Notes under the pieces: model-generated
Databases searched by the model: none
Told to the model about the DNA's origin: nothing
Seen by the model: only the letters and a program-made list of their open reading frames with translations
Shown here: positions 52,308 to 58,767 of the stretch, piece by piece
Numbering within the stretch: the stretch's first letter is position 1
Layout of the letters: every line of letters begins with the position of its first letter
NCBI GenBank assembly: GCA_963708905.1
Contig: CAVPUV010000026.1
Location: forward strand, 32,619 to 96,618
Origin: SHZL01 sp963708905
Lineage (GTDB): Bacteria; Pseudomonadota; Gammaproteobacteria; Xanthomonadales; SZUA-36
DNA: 64,000 nucleotides
Direction of reading: 5' to 3'
Made by a program: the position numbers and the translations under genes

Positions 52308-52870
52308 CCATTTAGTCGGGTGACATAGGTAACAGTCACCAACGTCGATAGAGTTGACCGTAGGCATCTTCGATCTTCATGTGTCGCTCGTGCAAGCGGC
52401 CGAGCTTGAGTGGCCCAAAGTAGACATTCCAAATGCCGTCATCAATTTCTTCCAGTCCGACATATTCGCCTGCGCAAACGATGGAGACGTTGACCCAGTT
52501 GCTGCGCCAGCGGATGCCGCCGTTGGCACTGACGTAGCGGACTTCGAAGCGGTCTGGATATTCGAGTGCGGGTAGGCGGTCAGGCATGGGCCGGTTGGAA
52601 TACCGATACTGTGAAGCGGGGGTGTGCTGGTCGAGTGCCTCGTGGGGTCGTTCGTGGTTAAACTCTTGGCGGAAGGCATTGAACTTGCGTTGTTGGCTGC
52701 TCAGGGTGGCAGCGGCTGGTCGGGTGGCTTCGGCCTTGAGGGTTCGGTGCATGCGCTCGTGGCGGCCGTTTTGTTGCGGTTTGCCGGGTTCGATGAGCTC
52801 CGGGAGGACACCGAGGCGGACCCACCAGGCGGAGAGTCGGGATTGCCGCGCAGGTATGGCTGATCGGATG
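52305..52870 (-). mobile_element. IS481-family insertion sequence remnant
   Basis: The right end carries TAGGTAACCATTTAGTCG and CATAGGTAACAGTCACC, typical of IS481-family ends with repeated TAGGTAAC blocks. Only the 3' part of the transposase gene remains. The left end of the element is missing; the junction lies near 52860-52875, so the element cannot move by itself. Confidence 0.7.
52336..52860 (-). pseudogene. IS481-family transposase, C-terminal fragment
   Basis: The fragment covers the end of the DDE integrase core (LSAWWVRLGVLPELIEPGKP, QQNGRHERMHRTLKAEA with the catalytic Glu region, FNHERPHEALDQHTPASQY) and the C-terminal domain. The N-terminal helix-turn-helix and the first catalytic Asp are absent. 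The open frame extends to 52920, but similarity ends near 52860. Confidence 0.75.
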
Positions 52871-52986
52871 ACCGGAAGATTTGGGTGTCCATATCTCCTC
52901 CATATCACCGCACCGCTCATCCGACGCGTTGGGCGTCCCTGGTCGACGTTGACGAGTGATATCGTGGAGAGTATCGTTATTGCTCC

Positions 52987-53229
52987 ATGAGCAATGCCGA
53001 GAAGGTACTGGCAAAGATGCGTAGCAATCCACGGGATTGGCGCATCGAGGAATTAGAGTCAGTAGCGAAGCGATACGGCGTTGATGTCCGGAAGACCGGA
53101 GGTAGTCACTTCGTGTTCCTGCATCCCGATTCAGAACTGGCCGTAACAATCCCGTTTAAACGTCCAATCAAGCCGGTGTACGTTACTCAGTTCCTTGCTC
53201 TGTTAGATGATATTGGAGCGCAACAGTGA
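52987..53229 (+). CDS. hicA: HicA-family mRNA interferase toxin
   Basis: The 80-residue protein has the double-stranded-RNA-binding-like HicA fold with catalytic His in KTGGSHFVFLHP and the segment FKRPIKPVYVTQFLALLDD. Upstream, TTGACG (52949-52954) and TATCGT (52972-52977) spaced by 17 bp could form its promoter, leaving almost no leader. Overlaps hicB by 4 bp (GTGA). Confidence 0.85.
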   Translation: MSNAEKVLAKMRSNPRDWRIEELESVAKRYGVDVRKTGGSHFVFLHPDSELAVTIPFKRPIKPVYVTQFLALLDDIGAQQ

Positions 53230-53582
53230 AGAAGCGTATTGAGTATCCCTTCGAGCTCCGCCCTCTCACAGATGATGAGGGTGGTGGTTGGTTGGTGGTT
53301 TATCCGGATTTGCCTGGTTGTATGTCCGATGGTGAGACGCCGGAAAAGGCTATGGACAACGGAAAGGATGCTTTGGCGGCTTGGCTCAAGGCAGCCGAGG
53401 ACACTGGACGGGAAGTTCCGCGGCCCGGAGATTTGCCCAGTGGAAAGTTCATCGCCCGAGTGCCGCGGAGCTTGCACGCCCGTCTGACAGCCCGCGCTAA
53501 ACAGGAAGGAGTCAGTATGAACGCCCTTGTATCGACCTACCTCGCTGAGAGTTTGGGCCGTCGGGAAGGTGTGAAGAAGTGA
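53226..53582 (+). CDS. hicB: HicB-family antitoxin
   Basis: The 118-residue protein has the partial RNase H-like HicB domain (WLVVYPDLPGCMSDGETPEK, AMDNGKDALAAWLKA) and a C-terminal ribbon-helix-helix (FIARVPRSLHARLTARAKQE, GVSMNALVSTYLAESL) for DNA binding and autoregulation. GTG start overlaps the toxin stop. It should neutralise the HicA toxin encoded just upstream. Confidence 0.87.
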   Translation: MKKRIEYPFELRPLTDDEGGGWLVVYPDLPGCMSDGETPEKAMDNGKDALAAWLKAAEDTGREVPRPGDLPSGKFIARVPRSLHARLTARAKQEGVSMNALVSTYLAESLGRREGVKK

Positions 53583-53630
53583 TGCCCGATGAACAGGTTC
53601 CGGCCGACAGGAATGACTAGGTGAGAACCT

Positions 53631-53933
53631 ATGCACAGCGAGCTTGATGTTTTGTTCAAAAGCGACGTTGCGCTCGTACGGCTAATGGCGTTGAAGCCGC
53701 ATGAAGTTGGCAAAAAGCACTTCCACACGGAGCTTTTTGAAACCGTAATATGCGTTGAGGGGGAGATTTCCATGTTTGTCGTCGGCTCCGAACCAAAAGT
53801 TATCATCGCAGGTCAACAAGCCTCTATTGCTGCACTTAAACCTCATTGGCTTCAGAACAATAATGGAGCACCAGCAACATACCTGCTGGCTCAGAGCGGT
53901 GGAGCTTATGACTTTTGCCCGGTATCAGAGTGA
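53631..53933 (+). CDS. small cupin-fold protein
   Basis: The 100-residue protein shows the cupin core: KPHEVGKKHFHTELFE (metal-ligand His and Glu), CVEGEISMFV and a second strand region with PHWLQNNNGAPATY. No signal peptide. Enzymatic role unknown. It lies between hicB and an attC-like site, as expected for a gene cassette. Confidence 0.7.
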   Translation: MHSELDVLFKSDVALVRLMALKPHEVGKKHFHTELFETVICVEGEISMFVVGSEPKVIIAGQQASIAALKPHWLQNNNGAPATYLLAQSGGAYDFCPVSE

Positions 53934-53937
53934 AAGT

Positions 53938-54009
53938 GCCCAGCAATCGATTCCAGCCGACCGGCCACTCGTTACGCTCGCGGCCGTCGGCTGAAGCTGG
54001 ACGTTCGGT
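53938..54009. repeat. attC-like integron recombination site
   Basis: A 72-bp imperfect palindrome follows the cupin gene: outer core GCCCAGC (53938-53944), arm TTCCAGCCGACCGGCC (53951-53966), a loop with CACTCGTTACGCTCGCG, returning arm GGCCGTCGGCTGAAGC (53982-53997) and outer core GTTCGGT (54003-54009). The arms pair with extrahelical C bases on one strand, as in attC sites. The core GTTCGGT departs from GTTRRRY at one position. No integrase gene is in the window. Confidence 0.6.
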
Positions 54010-54087
54010 GACAAAAGTATATGCACAGCAACAATATCCACCATTGGCTTCATGTCCACACTTTCGCCCAGGATCGGAAGAGGCCTG
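54002..54087 (+). repeat. displaced copy of the dmeF 5' end
   Basis: These 86 bases match 55872-55957 with four differences. They contain the dmeF leader and encode MHSNNIHHWLHVHTFAQDRK, the DmeF N-terminus, before losing similarity at GGCCTG. The copy begins at the core of the attC-like site. The Fic gene lies between the two copies. Confidence 0.85.
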
Positions 54088-54133
54088 TCAGCCGGACAAT
54101 TTTCTTGTTCGCTAAAATGTTTCCCATAAATAT

Positions 54134-55687
54134 TCACGAGGAAGGAATTTCCGGCGCTGATTTTCCTTTCATTTGATCATCCACAAGTTTCGCAAGAAAC
54201 TCAGCAAAAGGAACGATATTCTGAACTACGCTGGCGGCCTCCAGAGCTTTCATATAATTGTCTCTTTCCCGCGTCGATATCACTGTCCAGGGATATCCAC
54301 CACTCGCCAGAGCCGTGTTCATTAAGAATCGTCCCATCCGACCATTCCCGTCAATATAGGGATGAATATAGACAAACATGAAATGTCCAAGTACTACGCG
54401 AACAGACGGTTCGGTTTCATCTCGAAGCAGATCAAAGTATGCAGGCATGACATCACGTACCGCTTGAAAACTTGGCGGGACGTGCATTGACCCACGTATG
54501 TAAACCCGCTCATTTCGATAGCCAGCAAGATCGGCGGGTTGCAGGATTCCCGCAGTCACACTCGGCCCAAACATTTCCAGATACCAAGTGCCATGGTCTT
54601 GATCTACGACATTGCCTGGATTATCGCCATGAAGTACCTTCTCGACGCTTTTACGCACTTCCTGAAATGCCTGCCAATATCCACGCGCCGCCATTGCATT
54701 GCGGTGTTCCCGCTCATTTTCATCGTCGGGATTCCATTTACCGCCGCGCACACGTTCGATGAGTTCTGGACTGACTCGATAGCCTTCAATCGACAGTGAA
54801 TGGTAGGCATCGGTGACGTACACTTCCTCAACATGTTTGAGGTACCGATGAATGGTACTCGGCAATCCCGGCGCTACTGGAAATCGTTCAATGATGGGCT
54901 CTCTCATCACCTGCCACATTAATCGAATTCGATTGACGTAGGGAGACAATTCCCTGACGAGTAGTGCAAACGGAGCTTGAGCTTCAAAAGGATCAATTTC
55001 CCGGACGTCATATCCGGCTGCGCGCATGGTTCTTAGGATGTCGTCCGCGATACGGTTACGGCCGATATTACGGAATGCTCCTGCCAGCCGGCCAGCAACT
55101 ACGCTCTGTCCACCGTCCAAAAGTCCATCCAGCACTTCTGAGGCGTCGCGGATCATCGATAGCGCAGTGCGCATATCGGTGGGATTTTGTCTGAAGTATC
55201 TGGGTGAGCACTCAATTAAGGCTAACGGTAGCGAATACAGCCGTAACCCTTCTTTTTCTTCGATGTCACTCTCTTCAGGTATCGAAGCACGAGAATCGAG
55301 CAATGCTGTACCGTGAGGTAGCGCCGTGATGTTGTTCCGTGCTTTGGTTGCGCGCACGAGCAATTGACGTGGCACCGTCCAGTTCTCAACGTGTAGGGAA
55401 AGAGATTGTTCCGGCGATAAGCACCAGTCTTTCCCCTTTCTGTGACTAAGGTATGCGGCGCAGAAAGCCCAAAAAGAGGCGTACCAGGCGGTACTTTCCC
55501 CCGCAGTTTCATCCGGGCGCGCTGGAATATACCAGCCCTTAATCACCTCCTGCAGGAAGCTATTTTTGCTCAAACGTTCCCGATGTGTTCGCGTCAGGTC
55601 CGCTGAGCGTATTGCAACTACGCCTCTTTCTTGGAGTTCGTGTAGAATTTCCAGAGATTCTGCTAGTTTTTCAGATGGTTTTGCCAA
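54134..55687 (-). CDS. AbiEi-like winged-helix / Fic-domain fusion protein
   Basis: The 517-residue protein has an N-terminal region (about 1-190) resembling AbiEi-type antitoxin regulators: a winged helix (LQERGVVAIRSADLTRTHRE, LQEVIKGWYIPARP) followed by a domain ending ALIECSPRYF. The C-terminal half (about 270-500) is a Fic domain with catalytic HPYIDGNGRMGR, which transfers AMP to protein targets. An inhibitory SxxxEG motif (SLSIEG) precedes the core, so activity is probably self-restrained. Start is TTG 55687 with AAGGA upstream. Its promoter region holds 24-bp direct repeats. It is on the opposite strand to its neighbours and looks more AT-rich, suggesting transfer. Confidence 0.82.
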   Translation of the reverse strand: MAKPSEKLAESLEILHELQERGVVAIRSADLTRTHRERLSKNSFLQEVIKGWYIPARPDETAGESTAWYASFWAFCAAYLSHRKGKDWCLSPEQSLSLHVENWTVPRQLLVRATKARNNITALPHGTALLDSRASIPEESDIEEKEGLRLYSLPLALIECSPRYFRQNPTDMRTALSMIRDASEVLDGLLDGGQSVVAGRLAGAFRNIGRNRIADDILRTMRAAGYDVREIDPFEAQAPFALLVRELSPYVNRIRLMWQVMREPIIERFPVAPGLPSTIHRYLKHVEEVYVTDAYHSLSIEGYRVSPELIERVRGGKWNPDDENEREHRNAMAARGYWQAFQEVRKSVEKVLHGDNPGNVVDQDHGTWYLEMFGPSVTAGILQPADLAGYRNERVYIRGSMHVPPSFQAVRDVMPAYFDLLRDETEPSVRVVLGHFMFVYIHPYIDGNGRMGRFLMNTALASGGYPWTVISTRERDNYMKALEAASVVQNIVPFAEFLAKLVDDQMKGKSAPEIPSS

Positions 55688-55725
55688 GTATTTGTTCCTT
55701 TAGCCATTCAACAGCTTGCGCGAAT

Positions 55726-55803
55726 ATTCGCTTTTTATGTTGTATCTAAATTCGCTTATTGTGTTGTATCATAATTCGCTTTTTATGTCGAATAATTATT
55801 CGC
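55726..55803 (-). promoter_or_regulatory. 24-bp direct repeats upstream of the Fic gene
   Basis: ATTCGC recurs at exactly 24-bp steps, starting at 55726, 55750, 55774 and 55798 (plus-strand reading). The first two units match along most of their length (ATTCGCTTTTTATGTTGTAT and ATTCGCTTATTGTGTTGTAT); the third matches for 15 bases and the fourth for 6. They lie 40-115 bp upstream of the Fic start and are likely an operator, perhaps for the winged helix of the Fic protein itself. Confidence 0.65.
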
Positions 55804-55828
55804 ACCCGCTGCTTGCAGTCCTCCACCG

Positions 55829-55879
55829 CTGTCAGCGCCACGGCTGGAAAGTGGCGCCGTTGAGCGCTATCGTTCGGTG
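55829..55879. repeat. possible second attC-like site upstream of dmeF
   Basis: CGCTGTCAGCGCCAC and GTGGCGCCGTTGAGCG form paired arms around a short loop and are followed by core GTTCGGT at 55873-55879, the same core as at 54003. The left outer core is unclear, so this is tentative. Confidence 0.35.
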
Positions 55880-55957
55880 ACAAAAGAATATGCACAACAA
55901 CAATATCCACCATTGGCTTCATGACCACACGTTCGCCCAGGATCGGAAGAGGCCTGG
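55872..55957 (+). repeat. dmeF 5' end, intact copy of the duplicated segment
   Basis: This is the copy attached to the complete dmeF gene; it matches 54002-54087 at 82 of 86 positions. The shared segment starts at the GTTCGGT core and runs to codon 23 of dmeF. Confidence 0.85.
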
Positions 55958-56843
55958 AGAATCGCGTACGCTGATTGTGATCGCCATTACCACAGTCATG
56001 ATGGTTGTTGAACTGTTTGCGGGAGTCATGTTCGGTTCAATGGCACTCCTGGCCGATGGATTGCACATGGCATCTCACGCCGTGGCGCTCAGTATTACGG
56101 CTTTTGCCTACGTTTACGCACGCCGCAATGCGCGCAATAGCCTATACAGCTTTGGTACCGGCAAGGTTAATGCACTGGGCGGCTTTACCGGCGCGGTATT
56201 GCTGGCAATATTTGCTCTTTTCATGGGCATCGAGAGCATCGGACGATTGCTCAACCCGGTTGAGATCGTCTTCAATCAGGCTATCTTCGTTGCTGCTTTG
56301 GGCCTGTTGGTGAACGGGGCCAGCGTATTCATTCTCGGCGTTGAAGATCATGGGCACGATCATCACCACACGCACGAGCACGACCATCATCACGATCACA
56401 ACCTGAGGTCCGCCTATCTGCACGTCATGGCGGATGCCCTGACGTCAGTTCTAGCCATCGTTGCGCTACTGGCGGCCAAGTACCTCGGGTTCATCTGGAT
56501 GGACCCCGTTATGGGCGTAGTTGGGGCAATCCTGGTTGCCCGGTGGTCTTATGGCTTGCTGGGTTCTACAAGTGTCGTATTGCTGGATCGGCAGGCGCCG
56601 GAAGCTCTGCGTGAAAAGATAAGGCAGGCGGCAGAACAAGACGGAGATACACGGGTTACGGATTTACATGTATGGTCAATTGGTCCGGAAATCTATTCGG
56701 CCCTTATATCGGTGGTTGCAAACAATCCGGCGACACCGGTTGAGTACAAGGCTCGAATTCCGCGATCCCTGGGCCTGGTTCATGTGTCCATAGAGGTTCA
56801 TGAATGCACCAACCATGAGACGACGGCGCAGGGCGGGCGCTGA
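55890..56843 (+). CDS. dmeF: CDF-family Co(II)/Ni(II) efflux transporter DmeF
   Basis: The 317-residue inner-membrane cation diffusion facilitator has the DmeF-type N-terminus (MHNNNIHHWLHDHTFAQDRK), TM2 metal site in LLADGLHMASHA, a His-rich cytoplasmic loop (DHGHDHHHTHEHDHHHDHN) and HVMADALTS in TM5, then a C-terminal domain (VTDLHVWSIGPE). It exports divalent metals by proton antiport. Both ends are duplicated: the 5' end at 54002-54087 and the 3' end at 58596-58666. The downstream copy ends NLEPTA-stop, whereas this gene ends NHETTAQGGR, so its last codons may have been supplied by the insertion that follows. Confidence 0.92.
   Translation: MHNNNIHHWLHDHTFAQDRKRPGESRTLIVIAITTVMMVVELFAGVMFGSMALLADGLHMASHAVALSITAFAYVYARRNARNSLYSFGTGKVNALGGFTGAVLLAIFALFMGIESIGRLLNPVEIVFNQAIFVAALGLLVNGASVFILGVEDHGHDHHHTHEHDHHHDHNLRSAYLHVMADALTSVLAIVALLAAKYLGFIWMDPVMGVVGAILVARWSYGLLGSTSVVLLDRQAPEALREKIRQAAEQDGDTRVTDLHVWSIGPEIYSALISVVANNPATPVEYKARIPRSLGLVHVSIEVHECTNHETTAQGGR
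56758..56828 (+). repeat. dmeF 3' end, first copy of a 71-bp direct repeat
   Basis: These 71 bases match 58596-58666 with four differences and code for RSLGLVHVSIEVHECTN of DmeF. The TPR lipoprotein gene occupies the 1.77 kb between the copies. Confidence 0.88.
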
Positions 56844-56871
56844 ACTTTCGCGGATTCACGACGAGCAGCGA

Positions 56872-58581
56872 ATGAGAACAGCGAGTATGACAAGCAGAAA
56901 ACTCCCTGGGTGGGAACCAAGTGGGTCAGTGGAGCGCACATGTCGTCCTGTCTTCCTGTACCTCGCTGCCGCTTTGTTGGTCTTCTTGCTTGGCGGCTGC
57001 GCGGGCGGAACGAGAGGCCGGATTCAGCAACACGCCGGCCACGCCGTGGGCACGGTTGACTTTCCCATCACCTGCTCCGAACACGCCCAAGTGGAGTTCA
57101 ATCGTGCCGTCGCCCTGCTGCATCACATGACGTATCCACAAGCCCGGGATGCATTCCAGCGAGTCACTACGACCGATCCACAGTGCGCGATGGCGCATTG
57201 GGGCGTCGCGATGACGTTGTTTCAGCCGCTGTGGCCAACGCGGCCGTCACCCGAAGCGCTCCAGCGGGGATGGGAGGCCGTGCGCAAGGCCAAGGCCCTG
57301 CAGCCGCCGACGGAGCGGGAACAGCTTTTTGTGACTGCGGTGGAGGCGTTCTTCCTCGAACCGGTATCGTCAGACTATTGGCTCCGCATCCGCCGGTGGG
57401 AACAGGCCATGGAAAAAGTTTATGCCGCCTTTCCGGACGACTCCGAGGCCGCCGTGTTCTACGCTCTGGCGCTTTTGGCCACCGCGCCTTCCGATGCCAA
57501 TTCCCGCGCGCATGCCGACCGGGCCGCCGAAATCCTTCTCCGCGTGTACCAGCAGAATCCCGACCATCCTGGCGCCATGCACTACCTCATCCACGCCAAC
57601 GACGTGCCGGGACGCGAACGGGAATCGCTGGAGATCACGCGCAAGTACGAGGCGGCCGCCCCGGACAATCCCCACGCGCTCCATATGCCGACCCATATCT
57701 ATACCCGCCTTGGAGACTGGGACGGGGTGATCCGGGGAAACCTGCGGGCGGCGGAGGCGGCCTTGAAGTATCCCGCGGGGGACCACGGAGAATTCATCTG
57801 GGACGAGTTCCCCCACGCGATCGAATATCTCATCTATGCCTATCTGCAGAAAGGCGCGGACGATGAAGCTGCCGCGCAGTTGAAACGGCTGCACGCAACC
57901 CCCCTTTTGGAACCCACCTTCAAGACGGCTTTCCACCTGGCGTCCACACAGGCCCGCTACGCACTGGAGCGGCGCGCCTGGAACGAGGCTGCGGTGCTCG
58001 TTCTTCGCGAGCCCGCGACCCTCGACTGGGACCGTTTCACCTGGCCGGAAGCCATCGCGCAGTTCGCGCGCGGTCTGGGCTCGGCGCACCTGGGCAAGAT
58101 CGACAGGGCCAAAGCAGCTGGCGAGCGTCTCGGGGAACTCGAAGCTGCGACCCGCAAGGCGGGGGAGGACCTGTTTGCCCGCAACATCCGGGTGCTTCGC
58201 CTCGAGTTGAACGCCTGGCTGGCCCACGTGGAAGGGCAAAGGGAATCCAGTGTTGCACTGATGCGAGAAGCAGGCGAGCTTGAGGCTTCGACGCCGAAGC
58301 ACGCCGTGACGCCGGGACCCACGCTCCCGGCCCACGAACTCCTGGGAGACCTTCTCATGGAGCAGAAGCAGCCCGCCGAAGCACTCGCGGCGTACAAGCG
58401 CTCCATGGAACTCTATCCAAGGCGTTTCAACGGCCTGTTGGGCGCTGCCCGGGCGGCACGCGCACTCGGTGACGAATCTCTGGCGCGCAACTTCTACCAG
58501 GAGTTACTCGAAGTTGCTGATGGCGGGACGCGACAGCCCGCCCTGAAAGAGGCACAGAGCCATGTGGCTCAGCGGCGGTGA
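56872..58581 (+). CDS. TPR-repeat lipoprotein
   Basis: From ATG 56872 (ATG 56887 also possible) the protein is about 569 residues with a lipoprotein signal ending LLGGCAGG. The mature protein is largely tetratricopeptide helices (VEFNRAVALLHHMTYPQARD, LAAYKRSMELYPRRFNGLLG). A conserved middle contains AMHYLIHANDVPGRERESLE and PHALHMPTHIYTRLGDWDGV, seen in a family of large bacterial TPR proteins of unknown function. Codon use appears more GC-rich than dmeF. It lies exactly inside the 71-bp direct repeats of the dmeF 3' end and so looks like an insertion. Confidence 0.83.
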   Translation: MRTASMTSRKLPGWEPSGSVERTCRPVFLYLAAALLVFLLGGCAGGTRGRIQQHAGHAVGTVDFPITCSEHAQVEFNRAVALLHHMTYPQARDAFQRVTTTDPQCAMAHWGVAMTLFQPLWPTRPSPEALQRGWEAVRKAKALQPPTEREQLFVTAVEAFFLEPVSSDYWLRIRRWEQAMEKVYAAFPDDSEAAVFYALALLATAPSDANSRAHADRAAEILLRVYQQNPDHPGAMHYLIHANDVPGRERESLEITRKYEAAAPDNPHALHMPTHIYTRLGDWDGVIRGNLRAAEAALKYPAGDHGEFIWDEFPHAIEYLIYAYLQKGADDEAAAQLKRLHATPLLEPTFKTAFHLASTQARYALERRAWNEAAVLVLREPATLDWDRFTWPEAIAQFARGLGSAHLGKIDRAKAAGERLGELEAATRKAGEDLFARNIRVLRLELNAWLAHVEGQRESSVALMREAGELEASTPKHAVTPGPTLPAHELLGDLLMEQKQPAEALAAYKRSMELYPRRFNGLLGAARAARALGDESLARNFYQELLEVADGGTRQPALKEAQSHVAQRR

Positions 58582-58595
58582 TCAAGGCACACTAC

Positions 58596-58666
58596 TTCCG
58601 CGATCCTTGGGCCTGGTTCACGTGTCCATAGAGGTTCATGAATGCACCAACCTTGAGCCGACGGCG
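58596..58666 (+). repeat. displaced dmeF 3' end, second copy of the 71-bp repeat
   Basis: Read in the dmeF frame this copy encodes RSLGLVHVSIEVHECTNLEPTA followed by TAG at 58667-58669, a natural-looking C-terminus. It is probably the original gene end, pushed 1.84 kb downstream when the TPR gene arrived. Confidence 0.85.
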
Positions 58667-58686
58667 TAGCCGGTGCGTTTGCCACC

Positions 58687-58744
58687 CGACAACGTGTTGC
58701 AGTTGATGTCTGATGCCAGGCCAACCTGAACGCGGACGTTGAGC
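58687..58744. repeat. attC-like site after the displaced dmeF tail
   Basis: GACAAC, GTGTTGCAGTTGATG and the returning arm CCAACCTGAACGCGGAC end in GTTGAGC (58738-58744), a perfect GTTRRRY core. The arms pair imperfectly. Position just after the dmeF tail fits a dmeF gene cassette bounded by this site and the core at 55873. Confidence 0.45.
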
Positions 58745-58767
58745 AGCTCCAAGTGCCGGGAGTGCAT

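Noticed and set aside
57370..58335. Minus-strand frame of 321 codons
   Set aside because: Antisense to the TPR lipoprotein gene, whose signal and repeats are clear.
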